Assembly (NCBI RefSeq): GCF_000006565.2
Contig: NC_031470.1
Coordinates: forward strand, 294,062 to 358,061
Length of the DNA stretch: 64,000 nt
Direction of reading: 5' to 3'
Source of the DNA: Toxoplasma gondii ME49
Lineage: Eukaryota > Apicomplexa > Conoidasida > Eucoccidiorida > Sarcocystidae
This document shows, piece by piece, positions 48,789 to 61,983 of the stretch. The position numbers were made by a program, and so were the translations under genes. The stretch's first letter is position 1. Each line of letters opens with the position of its first letter. The notes beneath the pieces are model-generated. The model was not told the origin of the DNA. It saw only the letters and a program-made list of their open reading frames with translations, and did not search any database.

Positions 48789-51653
48789 AAGGCTGAAATC
48801 GTTCTTCATGCTGACAGTTCTGTGTCTCTGTGTGGTAACCGACTTTTGGTAGACTCATGGTCCTCCGATTTGCACGCTCATTTCCGTTGTCGGCGTCAGC
48901 CGTCACCTCGACCATCACGACACCTCGAAGCTCGATGTGCCCCGTCGATTGCAGACGGCTCCAGGGGGCCTTTGACCTAGACACATGTTCAGTGTCGTCC
49001 GAGAGTGACGTTAAATGGACAACCTCTGGTGTGTCTGCTAATCTGTGAAACATGAAACATCTGGACGGCCCTACTGTAAACTTTATGTGTCCACATGTAT
49101 CCCTAGCGAGTGGTGCATTCATCGCCTCATGTGGTTGGCAATATTTTTTCTCTGGGTCCGTTTCTAGAAGAGACTTGTCCAGTATATAATTATGTAACAC
49201 TTGCTCGCGCAAGTTCCTGCGTCTTATGTTTCCCCATCTCGCTGAATCTCTCAACATACCATTTCTGCGTCCCAACTGTGTCTCCTTCGGCTGTGTTTGT
49301 GTAACCAGCTAGCAGCAGTAACGGTTTTTCACTGTCCAGTTGCGTGCGTATACCACAGGTCCGTGCTTGCAACTGCTTTCAAGCTTCATTATCTGTCTCA
49401 TATTTGGCTGGGATTCGCCATTTTGTCTTCTAGATTGTTGACTTGTTGCCGTTTCGTCCTTACGGTTGCTCTCCGCAATATCCCTTGTGGCTGAAATCAG
49501 GAAGCGCCACATCGAGATGGTACTTATTGGTGCCACTCGTTCCAAGTCAGCGAGACAGTGGTAACAGTCAGTATCACCACTTTTCCAGTCTCCCCTACAC
49601 AGTGGTGCAATCGTTGAATCCTAGGCATCTCACCGACCCACTGCCGATGAGCTACATTCGTGGTGTCGGTTTGATTTCTTTTGAAAAGCGAAAAGTACTT
49701 TGCGTCGCGAGATAAGATACGATGCGCACAGACCAATCCGGCTAAAATGTCTTTCAACTAGTAGCGGGGGGTGCATGGGCATCTCCTGGAGTTGCGGATA
49801 CGTATGAAAAAAAAGAAGGCAGGCTCCATATGCCTTCTGTCGGAACCACCAAAATCTGGCGTTCGCGAGTTTCAGTGCATCTGTCGCCTAAACACTAGCA
49901 TCCGCTTCCCTCGTGAATCCGTTGCCGCATCGCTACCTCTGAAGAAAGCTGTTCCTACGTGCGCGAATGTGGGAGGGTCATGAGGTTCACGAAAGACAGG
50001 CTCTATTCAAATGTACACACCATCATGTAACATTTTCTTTTGAAAATTGATATCGCTGTAAAGTGTAGATGCGTACCAGATTTTGAGGTAGTTCACCGCG
50101 CAAAATGTGCTATCGGCAAACCTTGGAGTGCTCAGTCTCGTTACAATATCAGCACCACGATTTATAGAAGAATTATCTTCTGTTAAATACCATCTGTAAA
50201 CAAATTCATTTCTGACGCGTTGAGTCGGAAACTGTCAGTACCTAATCCCGGTATAGACATTTTCGGTAGAAAACGTCACTCTTTTGGTTCCTCTCCCACA
50301 TGGTTGTAAGCCGAACTAAACAGAACTATATCCCTTTTACCGAAACAGTATTAGACTCTCCATAAGCGACTAGGGTGGTTGTACTTAAACGCCTACATTA
50401 CGTCCAAGACATGTTCTGTGGAGACAACAGTGTCGCACAGGCGTTGTGATTGGCAGAGTCCACCCTTTTGACAGAATCCGGGTTGTTATCACCCGATAAC
50501 TACAAGAACAAAAACTCTGGTATTTTCTTTCAGCTTTGAACGTGCCGTGCTATTAACGGTGTCCCGTACCTGAGAACAATCATACAAATGTGTCGGTGAG
50601 CGACTCGCTTCTCCATCTCGAATGTGCACCCGCTTTTTCATGCCAGCTCTCCCAATAGCATGCATGGCTTGCTAACTTTTTGACGCAACCTGTGTTCTAG
50701 CATTATGCCGAGGTGCATGTATCGGAGAAGGAAAATGGCCATGTATATAAAAATTGCAACCGAGTCTATGTCTCATGGACGTGTTTCCTTGGAAACCTTC
50801 GAAAGCGTGGCGCACCTGTACTGCACATCCTGAGTCAGTACTGTCTCGCGGGGCTAACGCGTCAAATTTCGAGTACCGTGACAAGCTGGTGGATCACAGA
50901 GATGGTGTAAGGACCGAGGCAGCTGCATGTGACGTCCTCCTTTACCGCGTATTGTTGATGTATATGGGGAGGTGCGCATGAAAAAAGACGTTTTGAATCC
51001 ATGACGTTGCCCTCAACGTTTCCCAAGAAACAATGGTATTTATGGGGCCTTTCCAAAGTGACTCTCCATCCTCATCAGCGTCAGAACTGCATGTGTAGGT
51101 GTTTGATGAGTAGTAGACCTGACACAGGAGACAAACGGTACCAGTGGCAGCGCCTCAGGTGACAAACACGGAAGGTGTACGCTTGCCGACGATGTCAAGG
51201 GTGACGTTCCGTTAACCTCATTACTGTGGTCGTTTGCTACATTACAACGCATGTTTCAGAGACATCTGTTGCCTGACTTCTCAGTCGCCAGGAAACAAAT
51301 CTTGGAGTTAGTTTGCACTGCGAGTGTCTTCCCCTTTGTCTCCTCTCTCTGGAGGGAAGTATTCTGGCTCAGCAGCTTCTCTGCTGCTTTCTCGGCCATG
51401 CTGCTCTTCCGAACAGAAGTCTACTCAAGATAATATGGACCAGTTTCGTGTGATATGAACATCACATAAATGATAGAAAGCGCTTTCGAAATGTGCATCC
51501 GATGCCGGGTTCAGTGTCGCTTCGAACGCGAGATTAGCAAGCCTATGTCGGATCTGTCAGCCTACCATCATATGTTCCCGTAGACATCTTCATAACTGGT
51601 ATGAGCACTTGCGTCGATAAATACAACAGCCGTGACCCAGTATCTGTTGAGAT
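48789..51653. other. Spacer between the two acyltransferase copies
   Basis: Holds the 3' UTR of copy A and the promoter of copy B. Open frames are short and on both strands. No third copy or pseudogene of the acyltransferase was seen. Confidence 0.5.
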
Positions 51654-54600
51654 ATGGGCTCTGAAATGCCGTTCGGCAGGCAGCCAACCCCACGTGATGG
51701 AGGGCCACAATCATCGATTACAATAGGTTCAGCTGTAGGGCGGGAATCCTCCCTGGACACTCCGCCTCACATATTCTCCGTTCCCGAGCGTATACTTCAA
51801 AGACTTTTGGAACGCAGCATACTGAAGATGGGTAGAAACTCTGTACAAAGCAGTGGCGGACTTGGAGTGCACAAATTGCCCCTCCATCGGCTTTCACTTC
51901 TTAGTACGCCTCGTGTTATCGATGCTCAGTCGTTGTATCTCACCGGTTACGGGAGGCATCTTGACAACCCACTATTCCCGGTCTCGGCGACGTGGACTCC
52001 GTTACAATTAAGTCCCTTACCAACTCCTATAACGTCTCCATTGACCTCCCCTACTTCGCAACTCGTGACTCAGGATTTAACAGCTGCACATCCGTCCTCC
52101 TCGTCGAGAGCAGCTCTTGAGCCTTTCAAAGCGTTGAATTATTCCACATGGTCACTGTCAAGGGAACAGCGAACAATTATGCATGGCCACAAATGGAGGA
52201 CTTACCCTTCTTTTCTCCCCCCTCCCATGTCTGGCACTCTGGAGAGAGTCAGCCTTTTTGCGCTGCAAATGTTCATATTAGGATCCTTCTTTCACGTGCC
52301 GCTCTTGGCCTATGCAGTCTACAAGAGATTCTGCACTACAAGGAGAAAAAAAGTTATCTTTTTCATCTGCTTCTCGCTCCTAATCTTCTGCCCAATTCCA
52401 GAGTGCAGCCCTGCACGACGGTGGAGCTTGTGGAAGCTTCTGCATCGCTATCACCGCACAACTGTCGTGGTTGAGGACCTAAAATGTCTACCAGCCAAAA
52501 GGCCTGTCATATACACAGCATTGCCCCATGGCATAGTACCAGTAGCCCAAGTGAGCTCGCCGTTCCGTTATTTTTGTAGGAAAGAGCGTGAAACCGTGCT
52601 TACTACCGACCGTTTAATCATTCGACTGGGACTGCAATCAAGGTGGTGGAAAAAGAAATTTGCGCAACGGATCTCCGGGGCATCCTAGATGACATGATCA
52701 GGTGCCTGAGTGTTGCTCCAGCGCTTTGGAGTGTTTCTACCTTGCCCGAAACAAGACCTCCCCTTGGATCCACAGTGAAAGAACTCGTTCGCAGTGTTTT
52801 CCTTGTGGCACAGTGCCCTGGATTCTTTTGGCACAACGATTCTTCCTGCCGTGTCTATTTGGTGTTACATCCGGGATGAGTATGTGCCACCGTGCTAGAG
52901 CAGGTTTTCACATGTACATATATTTGTGTAGCTGCTTAAGGACACGATTCCTCAACCGTGGTGAGACTCGCCTGTGGATCCGTCAGTTCGTGCCAGTGCC
53001 TCGAAGAGCAGGGAGTTTGGCAACGGTGATGAACGATGAATGGCTTGTTGAGTTTGAGGAGGCTGATCCGCATGCTTTGTTGAACTGTACACTGATACAC
53101 AGAACCGGAAATGGAGAATGAAGCGCAACAGCCGTCTTCGCGATACTGGACGACACATTTTAACCAACAAGGCAATTCGCCGAAGTCAAGGTGACTGTGC
53201 GCAAACCGTGTCCAAGAAAATGACACATCACCAAACCGTTGTGTCTCGATGTGCCACAGGCATTGCTTCCTTTAAATGACTTCAATTCCCTTATTGGGCA
53301 CTTCCGGCTGGCCATCGCCTCCATCGTCAAACGCGTTCCTGTTTGGGGTCACTTCGCTTGCGTTACAGGCGCGCAAGACGCCACTCGGTACAGCTCCTCA
53401 GATGTTGAGATTATGTGGAAATCCTCTTCCTAGCACGCAGCGCATCCACAGAGATTCATTAGTCCGAGCAGTTCTCCCACTGCACGCGCCAGTTTATGCG
53501 CTCCATAGAAACATTGCAATGAATAGTTTAGTAAACTCTCTCCTTTTATACGTTCTGCCGTATTGAGGAGGGAGCAATCATTTATACTCTATGGCAGATA
53601 TCCGTGCCCCTCGTGACATCTTATCTGGCTGCGGCTTTTTTTTCTGGCACAGGGCAAAACTACGCGAGGCTTTAACGATCAACGGCGATAGCGTTGTTAT
53701 TGTTCCTGGAGGGATTGCAGAAATGTATGCTATCAACCCCAGTACAGTAAGACAACAATCCTATAACAGTGTATGCATCTGTATTAGCCGCAGAACGACG
53801 GCAGAACGTCCCCTTCTGCAGAAAGTAGTTCACCCGTCAGCGGTTCAATACGCCATCAATCACCTGCATCTGGACAGCGTCTATAACCAGTCTATAGACT
53901 ATCTTTTCGATCGCAATGTGAGACAGAAGGAACGTTGTAAATCCTCGCTCGGTGCTGGCTTACCTGTGGCATACACGTGGGGCTGCTACATTCCAGGAAC
54001 GCCTACACCTGAATGAACGCACAGGGCTCTTGAAGCTCGCCCTCGAGACAGGTGCGGACATCGTCCCCATCTATTGTTTCGGCAATACTGACACGTTCAA
54101 GCTCACGAAGGGATGCAGGAGTCTTCAGCCTATTGCCAGGTGAGCGGTCACATGCAGTCTCGTAGGTGATGGTTTTGTCCTCACCCTAGCTGACGTGAAG
54201 TCTTGACCCTTTCCTCCACAGAGAAGACGTGACGAGATGGTGTTGTCGGTGCCATTGACTATCACATTTGAGTGCCAGCTGCTGCTGTCCTGTCCCAGAC
54301 TTTTTCGCACTGCTCTACTTCTGTTTTATGGACGGTTCGGGTTGCCCGTATCGTTCGAAGTACCGCTGCTGTACGTTATCGGCAAGGCCTTAAGACTCCC
54401 CAAGATTCGACACCCTTCAACGCAGGTGCTGAGCTTCAGAAATGCGATTTGCATTTCGGCTTCGAGACGGAAGACAGTTAACCACGCAGTGTAGCATGTT
54501 ACTTCCCACATGCGCGTATTCTAACAGCTGCAATTTTCAGACCCGGCCAAGTGTTCCCAGTTGGCACCCGGCTTCCCGGGAGCCGCACACCGAATTCGTG

Positions 54601-54822
54601 TTCCAAGAAGCGCCACTGCGGTCAGCTCGCTGTTCTGGACGCGCCGAAAAAGCCAGCACCGGTTGCCTGACATTTCGTCCGTTGCTGTGCTTTCAATTTG
54701 TGGTGATTTGTTGGCAGGACATTGAAGCTGCACAAAAGCAATATCTGGCGGCAGTGCAACGAATTTTTAACACGTACAAGGGTCTCTACGGCTGGCAGCA
54801 CAAGTCCCTGGAGATAGTTTAA
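51654..54822 (+). CDS. DGAT2: DGAT2-family acyltransferase, copy B
   Basis: Six exons: 51654-52550, 53260-53387, 53653-53746, 53997-54139, 54299-54425, 54718-54822; phases agree and the product is 497 residues. Exons 2-6 are 128, 94, 143, 127 and 105 bp, exactly as in copy A. The N-terminal variable region (1-200) is Ser/Pro/Thr-rich. PLHRLSLL followed by RVIDA shows homology to copy A in exon 1. Two hydrophobic helices precede the catalytic part (LFALQMFILGSFFHVPLLAY and VIFFICFSLLIFCPIP). Motifs: HRYHRTTVVVED, LPHGIVPVAQ (residues 290-299, nearer the HPHG consensus than copy A), VPGGIAEM, RTGLLKLALETGADIVPIY, GRFGLPVSFEVP and a C-terminal YKGLYGW shared with copy A. The expected reaction is acyl-CoA-dependent acylation of diacylglycerol or a similar acceptor at the ER or lipid droplets. 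Confidence 0.92.
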
Positions 54823-56320
54823 CAGACTAGGATGGTGCTCGCAAGCCTATTGGCGGTTTCTCTATTTTCCAGCAGTATTCCCTCGCCCACCACGAAACCA
54901 CTTCTGACCTTTCAGAACTCCATACAGTCGCCGCACGGGAAGCGAAAAGCCATACACAGTTACTGCAGATTTAAAGGGAATCAGATGTAAGTATTGAACG
55001 CGCGAATCATAGACAAAAGCCATCGAAAGCTCTGAAATATCTGCGTGGCCCTCTATGCTTATTCATTGCGAGACTCGAACACGTTGGAGACTGAACCCTC
55101 CCAGTCAGTGATTTCTCTTTGTAACCGCTCAATGTCCTAGTCATTTGTGCTGTATACACACATTCCGCGCGGATAGCCATGGAGCATGTGAAAGACGTTC
55201 AAAAACCGCATGAATGCAGGAGATTCTACTCAGAGATGCTTGCAAGTCATGGACCCTGTATATATCCAACACTCGCGCGCCGTTATATCGCAGCTGAGTT
55301 CTGCATCGAAATATTCCGAGTCTATCTGACATCAACATTAACACACATGCTTCCCCTGTTAAGGTCGACAGGCGAGGGGACTTGGTCAACTTGTTACAAC
55401 CCAGTGACCGCGTACGCGCGTCGACGAACCCCCCCAAAAGAACATTGATCACCCATGAAAATAGTCATTCCATCATCGCAGAGGTCTACTAGCGCCGGGC
55501 AGATGCTGGAAAGCTAAGGAGCAAGAGTTTCATTGGATGATGCATTGGCAGGAAAAAGTTAAGAGACATCGCTTGGAAATAACTTTTTTCATCGACAGCA
55601 GCAGGGTTCGACTTCAGGCAGACACCATGCAGAGAGCAACTGTTCGGACTCAAAGTCGAGACGCGTAATAGTACAATTTTGTGAAGCTGTCTTGCGTACA
55701 GCGCGGTTGGGTGACCTGCCGTATACACGCAGCTACACCACAAACACTTTATAACAGCCACCTCATCAAAATCTAGGAATTATGTGGTGGTTCGGAGCAA
55801 AATGCTGGAGTTCAGCTTTTGATCGAACGATTACTTATTCCTTCAAGTCTACCACGAGCATTTCGTTCAATTTTAAGTATCCATGGAGCCGGATGTTCCC
55901 TCCGACCCGTAGGACCGCACGAGTACGGGAAGGAGTACAGTGCGCCATCGGCATATGAGGGAAGGGAGGAAGCTCGTCCCGCTCCGAAACACTGTCTGAT
56001 GTTCTTATGGTTTCCTGCTGTGACGGACTTGCGTAATTAATTACTCTTTCGCTAGAACAGGAGTGCTACCTCCTTGGGAAACAGTCAGCGCTAGTATGTT
56101 TAACAGTGAACATCATGGGCACATTAGACCCATATGTGTGGCAAGCGCTAGTGAGGCAATTGACCTAAGTGAAGATGTGCATCAGGATGGCAACTCCGAG
56201 ACATAAGGTAATGGGATCATTCTTCACGGACGACGCAGTTAAGGGCACGAGGCAAGCAATTGAGTTTCGTCCCACCAGGTTTCCTGGCGTACTGCCCGAA
56301 CAAACCAATCAAATACTCTG
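54823..56320. other. Intergenic sequence downstream of acyltransferase copy B
   Basis: No supported gene. Short open frames on both strands at 55141-55452 and 55489-55761 have no domain signal. Confidence 0.5.
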
Positions 56321-56543
56321 TTAGAAAATCAGCGATTCATCTTTCAGGTCTCGACGAGTGTGCGTGGCAGTTTTGATTGGGGAAGAGACGACACGGGTGT
56401 CGCATGATTGGTGCCTCAAGCTCAACTGCGATTGATGGCCAGTGTGCTGACAGCTAACTGTGGTATCAGTTACGAAACGACGGATGCTGGAATTCGTCCG
56501 AGCCGAACAGCAATGTTGTCTGGAGTGTATCCCATTCACAGGT
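56321..56543 (+). repeat. Left copy of a diverged direct repeat
   Basis: Aligns with 63796-64000 in the same orientation. Shared landmarks in order: a GATTCATC...CAGG stretch, TC(A/G)ACGAGT, CAG(C/T)TT(C/T)GAT, GCGATT(T/G)ATGGC(T/C)AGTGT, CAGCTAA(G/C)TGTGG, GCAATGTTGT and TATCCC(G/A)TTCACA. The copies are strongly diverged but collinear. Confidence 0.65.
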
Positions 56544-58670
56544 GTTGATTCACGCTGCGGCCGCTCGAGCATGCATCCATTACCGCGTCAATGGTAAGGC
56601 AAACGCTGGAGCAAACGTATGACAAGGTATGGTTCCGAAGCGCCACCGGCAAGATCCTATTCAGATCACCGTCACCAGGCTTGCCCCTGTCCGTTCCTGC
56701 GTACCGTACCTGTCTGTTGGTGCGGCATGGCGTATGTGCACCATACTCCGCGCGAAGGTGCTGCAAGAAACAGCGCATCATGATGCAACATCGCCCGTGT
56801 TCCTGGTTACCGGCAGAACTCACCCATTCCGATCATCGCCATCGTGTTGCACTTGGTGACTCGGCTGCTCTCCCCGACGACACTCGAATATCGAGTTTCG
56901 TCTTCTCATCTTTTCTCTGCACCATCCGCGTTTATGTCGTCTTCACGGGAGATCGTAAAGGCTGCAGAAGCGCGGGAAACTGTATGATATACGTCGGTCG
57001 TGTATGGTGGTGATACCCTTCCAACCGCTCCCACATTAACCCGTCGACGCCCACTGCCATGCGGCATGATCGATGAACAACACAGCGTGCCTATGTTGCA
57101 GACACATTCGGCTTCACACAGTTCGCGACTCGAGGCGGAGGTTAAGAGCGCGAACGATGAACAAGCTCACCATTTGAGGCGCCTCGTTTGCGCTGCACGC
57201 TAGAACACCCTGAGGTCACACATGGCATGCATCCCACTGCTCCACAGTAGCGCTGCAGTGCTGAAGAAATGCCAGGTCTCAGTCGATCCACTTCAGGAGG
57301 TGGAAGGAACATTGTGCGATGCGATGCTTGCTTCAGTAACCTCGAAGGCCAATGAAAATCAGACCCTTCTATGTCTAGTGTGCTCGCTCGAGAAGAGATT
57401 CAGCTCATACGACCGTTGAGGAACATCAGGCCAGCCGGATCGCTAAACACAGTATCCAGGCACTGCTGTGTGTGTTGCTGCGCAGGTGTGCCGTAAGTCC
57501 AAGGTATCAGTGTAATCACGATGACACTCTGAAGATGGAGCAGGTGGGTCGTTGATATTGCTGGCTGATGCATATCGATGACATATCAGCATATCAATGT
57601 GTTGGCGTGTGTGCGGGCGGTGGACACAATTTTGGGGCAAAGGTGAGGAGGAAGTGGTTCCGTCTCACCGGGTGCATAACCCAGACAGTAGGCTGCCTTG
57701 GAGGGAAGCACGGAGGCTCAGAGTTCTGCGAATTTACCTATCCCCCGATGGCATCCACCACACACTTACTCTGATAAACAGTGGGGGTGCTTCTTTCGAC
57801 TCGAACTCTCCAACTCACGCGCGTAAACATGATTTGCTTCTGAAGCGCACATGCACGTGGCAGGCGATTCCCGTACGCCAGTCCTGACAGCTGTTCCACC
57901 GGGTCGTGAAGCACCAGCGCATGGATCCTGGGATCACGGCGACAACTGACTCTTCACGAACTGGAAAAACAGACCGGTACCAGCCTATTAAAATGTTCTC
58001 TTTCGAATAAACGATACTCGACGTTGACGGTTCACTGGCCCATTCCTTAGAGCACGACTTCAAGAGCAATGGCATGTGCGAAACCGTGCTTTGTATCATT
58101 GATATCTTCGCAATAGTGGCTGCAGAACCGGCCCCTCTGACGTCGAAACGCGATGACATCAGGCGCTTCGTCACGTCGTCTGCTGTTCAAGACCGGCGTT
58201 CATAAGGTCGGCTTTTCCAGGCAGTCTCCGGAAACGTCTTCCAGCAGTCCAAAATCGAGGGGCGAACACCGTATGATGTGCAGACAAAGAGTCGAGGAAC
58301 ATGCAGGCGCTATCTTGTGGAGTGGAAGCCCAGACACAGTCAACCATCAGGTCAGCTTACATCCAAGGAACAGGAAATCAACGGTGTTCTTGTTGCGGCG
58401 CACGACACAGGCCATCCTCCAGAATCTGGAGAACGAGCCTGTATAGACGGGTGTACACCAGGCATACTGGTCGACGTCGATGGTCTTCCTGTGAGGTTGG
58501 TTGTGTTTGGAGCGGGGGGAGTTGCATCTGTAGTGCCCGCTGTCGCAAGCGATTCCGGGGATACGGGCCGCTGCGCGATAGTGTGAAGGCCGGCGACCGG
58601 AGTCTGGGTGGCAGCTGCAGATCTCTGGAGTTAGCATTTTTTGAGTGGCAAAGACACAAGTGGAGTGCTT
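56544..58670. other. Region of weak coding signal on both strands
   Basis: Plus-strand frames at 57000-57203 and 57222-57419 read like helical protein (for example SRLEAEVKSANDEQ and LKKCQVSVDPLQEVEG). The minus strand at 58378-58600 reads as a Ser/Thr/Pro-rich disordered chain, while a plus-strand frame at 58278-58586 also looks plausible. I could not link any of these by matching splice phases, so none is called as a gene. The interval may hold exons of an unidentified gene or decayed copies. Confidence 0.3.
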
Positions 58671-59093
58671 TCAGGAAGGTGGCCAGACGGTGTGTCGTGT
58701 CCCAGTGGTAGAGATGGCGCTAGTACGGGGCCCGGTGTCAGATGTGGCAATGGGGTCTCTGTTGACGTCGGCGAACGCTGCCCCAACGGAGGGACATGTA
58801 TCGAGGGTGGTTTGGAGCGCGACGGTTTGAGCAAACCACACTTGAAGGAGCTGGCGCTTTTTGGAGTGCGACGGAGCAGGCGAACGAGAGCGACTCTCTG
58901 ATTCGGCGGGGTGCAGGAGTGTGGCGGTGGACACTGGCGCTGGACTCGGTGGCAACAGACCGCTTGCAGTTGGCACATATTCTAGTGCTGACGACGAATA
59001 ATCAGACGCTTGTTGGCTGAACTCCAAACTCGGCTGCTGCTGTAGAGATGACGATGACCCGGGAATTGGTTCGGCGAATTCTTGCGCCACCAT
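58671..59093 (-). CDS. Candidate Ser/Pro-rich coding exon (unidentified)
   Basis: A 140-codon minus-strand open frame with an ATG at 59093. The product is rich in Ser, Pro, Gln and Ala, with a short basic patch (PSHSKKRQLLQ), and is predicted disordered. The frame upstream stays open and two other minus-strand frames overlap (58982-59518 and 59002-59319), so frame choice is uncertain. The style resembles the acidic/Pro-rich tail encoded at 62747-63157, which hints at related genes, but no residue-level similarity was found. Confidence 0.25.
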   Translation of the reverse strand: MVAQEFAEPIPGSSSSLQQQPSLEFSQQASDYSSSALEYVPTASGLLPPSPAPVSTATLLHPAESESRSRSPAPSHSKKRQLLQVWFAQTVALQTTLDTCPSVGAAFADVNRDPIATSDTGPRTSAISTTGTRHTVWPPS

Positions 59094-59380
59094 GTGCCTC
59101 CTCGACGTACCCGCCGGTGAAGTCCGGAGACTGTATCCAGCCAGAGTGACCTCGGCAAAGCCATAGCACTGCTGCGTGACGTGCCGTCATCAGGGCTCGC
59201 CCAAGTTCTCCGAGAGAGATGCTTCCGTTTCTGTTTCCTTTTGCCTGAAGGGAGGTGGCTGAGATGGTCCGCTGCCAGAGTAACGACCAGGATGAATCGA
59301 CCCAGCACACTGTCGACAAACCTTATAACGATACATCCGTCACGCGGCCTCTTGCGTGACGGACTACGCCGACGCAGTCT

Positions 59381-59872
59381 TTGTTTTCGATGACCAGGAA
59401 AGCTTCCGGGGCGGCAAATAATGTCAACGACCGACACACGAGCGCAATAGTGTGGCGGTGCCACCTCCAGACGGTTAACGCTACGTGGCGCTCTAGTTAC
59501 CAGAATTATATAAGGCACTTGGCGGCGTCGCCACAGCTCTTACCGGTTCCTGTCAAGGCCTGGTTCTGGAGAGAGGACGTGTGTCGGAGAGGGAGAGAAA
59601 AGTCGCTGGCTCGACTCTTGTCTGGCGCGGTATCGAAGGCCGCCCGTCGACGCAGATTTATGCGTCTGTTCTGGCGCATGGCCGGATGTCGAAGACAGCA
59701 AGCTGTGGATTTCCTGCCCGACGGGCGTCTGCTTGACGTTTCAGGTCTTCCGCTTTTTTTGGTGCACTATGCGTTCGGTACAGTGGATTGTCCAATTATT
59801 GAACTCCTACGTCGTTGTGTTCCGGGGGCTGTGGATGGATCCTTCCTAAAGACCATGCGACAGGCAATGTAA
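59381..59872 (+). CDS. Unidentified open frame, 163 codons
   Basis: An open frame on the plus strand with Arg-rich composition (a KAARRRRFMRLFWR stretch) and a hydrophobic segment (LLDVSGLPLFLVHYAFGTV). No family was recognised, no splice context is clear, and coding status is doubtful because the minus strand is also partly open here. Confidence 0.2.
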   Translation: MFSMTRKASGAANNVNDRHTSAIVWRCHLQTVNATWRSSYQNYIRHLAASPQLLPVPVKAWFWREDVCRRGREKSLARLLSGAVSKAARRRRFMRLFWRMAGCRRQQAVDFLPDGRLLDVSGLPLFLVHYAFGTVDCPIIELLRRCVPGAVDGSFLKTMRQAM

Positions 59873-60458
59873 TCGTCAACAGGATGATCTTCCTTGCTCC
59901 AAGAGCCCTCTCTGGATCATGCCTCTCCCCATAAGTTCTGAATGGAAAGATCCGCGAACGTCACATCGCGAGTCGACGTGTGCGGAAGTCCTGACAGCAT
60001 TAACAACACACAGACACGGATAAACAGCACCGTCTGGGAGCTGTGGAGAGGTACAACTCTCATGAGCCAAGGCTGGCCGGGTCACAGGTTGCTCCTCCCC
60101 AATGGATGTGCACATTTATGGATCTGCAGTGAGACAGGGACACTGCAGCGTACACGCATACCACGGACTCTACACTGAGGAGGAACAACGCGGACAATTT
60201 TTTGGAAGTACTGTAAGCAATAACATCCACTTTGTAGAATTTCATCATCTGAATACGAATGGCATTTAACATCATGAGACGGCCGTAGACGCACATGGTA
60301 TCTTTCAGCGCCAAGCCCAAGACATGCGGATAGGAGCATCAAGAGCAAGTTCTACATGCTGGCGATGCTGATGCTGCATTGCCTGGGCAGATTCGACTCA
60401 CTCACCGCCTGAGACGCCACCAGATTCTGTAGCATGACTATCACCAGCCAGCTCTGAT

Positions 60459-60800
60459 TCATGTCTCGGTGATTCCTGGGAGTTTCGTACAAAGAGGCCT
60501 TCGGCCGCACCGCTTGTTTCTGGATCCCTCGCTATGGTGTTCAAGTAGGCACCTTCCTGAATGTGAACTTGCCCGAGGCAATAGTGATTTTGCCGCTACC
60601 AGCTGACCCATCGCCACCCATTTGTCTGCCACATAGATCAGCAGTTCCTTTTCCAAATTGTTTCCACAACCCTCAATCTTCTGTGCGCTTCTTTGCTCTG
60701 CCATCTTACAAATAAATTCTGGGCATCGCGCCTTAATTTCTGATCTTGAGTCTGACTCAAGGAACCCTGCCCATTTCTGGTAGCTCCACACTGCTACCAA
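60459..60800 (-). CDS. Candidate helical coding exon (unidentified)
   Basis: A minus-strand open frame whose central part (near SRSEIKARCPEFICKMAEQR and LEKELLIYVADKW) reads like a charged helical domain. It could be a 3' exon of the same minus-strand gene as 61984-62345 and 62747-63157, but splice joins were not established. Confidence 0.25.
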   Translation of the reverse strand: MVAVWSYQKWAGFLESDSRSEIKARCPEFICKMAEQRSAQKIEGCGNNLEKELLIYVADKWVAMGQLVAAKSLLPRASSHSGRCLLEHHSEGSRNKRCGRRPLCTKLPGITET

Positions 60801-60825
60801 GCACTATTCCCGTAAGTGAGCCCTC

Positions 60826-60837
60826 GGGGGGGGGGGG
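60826..60837 (+). repeat. G12 homopolymer inside a candidate exon
   Basis: Twelve consecutive G on the plus strand (C on the minus strand), inside the minus-strand open frame 60794-61042, whose basic RRRKRQRK stretch looks coding. Confidence 0.85.
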
Positions 60838-61983
60838 TCTTAGAAGCACTTCTCACACACGGAGCACTTGAGACAGATATTGTCGCGAGTCCGCCTGATG
60901 ATGGCTTTCTTTGACGTTTACGGCGGCGATTGGCTGAGCACACAGAACAGCACCCGTAGCCCGGCGCCCCAGAATGTCTCAGCGGCGGAGCCGGTGGGAT
61001 TCCCGTGACAGTCCGCCTGTATTGCACTGCTCCCACACGCAAGAGAACTCCTTTCTGTATCGCAGAGTCGCTTGAGAAACTACTGTACAGATCAGTTACG
61101 CAAATCGGAGCCGGCTACAAGTTGTCGGGGTTCTGGAAATGCCAGCATCTACTGGTGGGTCGAGATGCATGTTCAGTGAGAGATGGCCATCTGCGAAGTG
61201 ATCAGTGCGCCTCGATAGCTTTCGCGCACTGTCATCTTGTCTTGTCGGGCAGACCCGATTACCTTTTGCTCAACCTGTCGTGGTCTCTGTTTCTGACGCT
61301 CGCTTAGTTGTTCCTCCCCCAGAAGAGGTTCCGTTGTCGGGTATTTACTGTACCAGGGCACCTGAGGCAAGCCGCTTCTTCCATGCATTTGCCTGTGCCC
61401 GTAGCGTCCCTGCCCGCCCTCTCTGGGGCATTGTCTACCAGCTGTCTTCGTCTGGCATCTTATCGTTACCTAGTCAAGAGTAGATGAGACGGATTCTGAT
61501 TGATGCTCCGCAAAATGCGGGACGCAAACGTGTTCTGCGATATACATATCCATATTGGCCACTCAAGTGTCAGCCTCCCTAGCTTTCTTCCTCAGCATCG
61601 AATCTTCTATTTTCACATAAGATTGCACGGTCATTCTAGAGGTTCTACTCCTGCCTGCCGTATCTAACTCGATATGCCCATACACCCGAAAAAGGCTTCA
61701 GCTCGAGTCAGCAGCTTCCCTGCTGACATTTTGACCTGCAGCCCACTGGCAAGCTTGAAGTAATGGCAACACATTAAAGACATTGAGGTCGAAATAAGCT
61801 TGGTATACGTGCTGCAGCACATGTATCGAAGAAAGCTATCTTGGTGTTGCAATGGGACAAGACTATCCGTGAAAGAAGCACTCTCTCGGTTCCAACCTCT
61901 GACAACGCTGCCGAGGTCCTGCAGGAAATACACAAACGCCCCGGCCTCGGTACGACGGCTTCTGCTTTTTAAACAGGCGAATG

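Noticed and set aside
52551..53259. Open frames inside intron 1 of acyltransferase copy B (for example 52643-52879)
   Set aside because: They lack DGAT2 motifs and have no counterpart in copy A, while the flanking exons join directly in phase.
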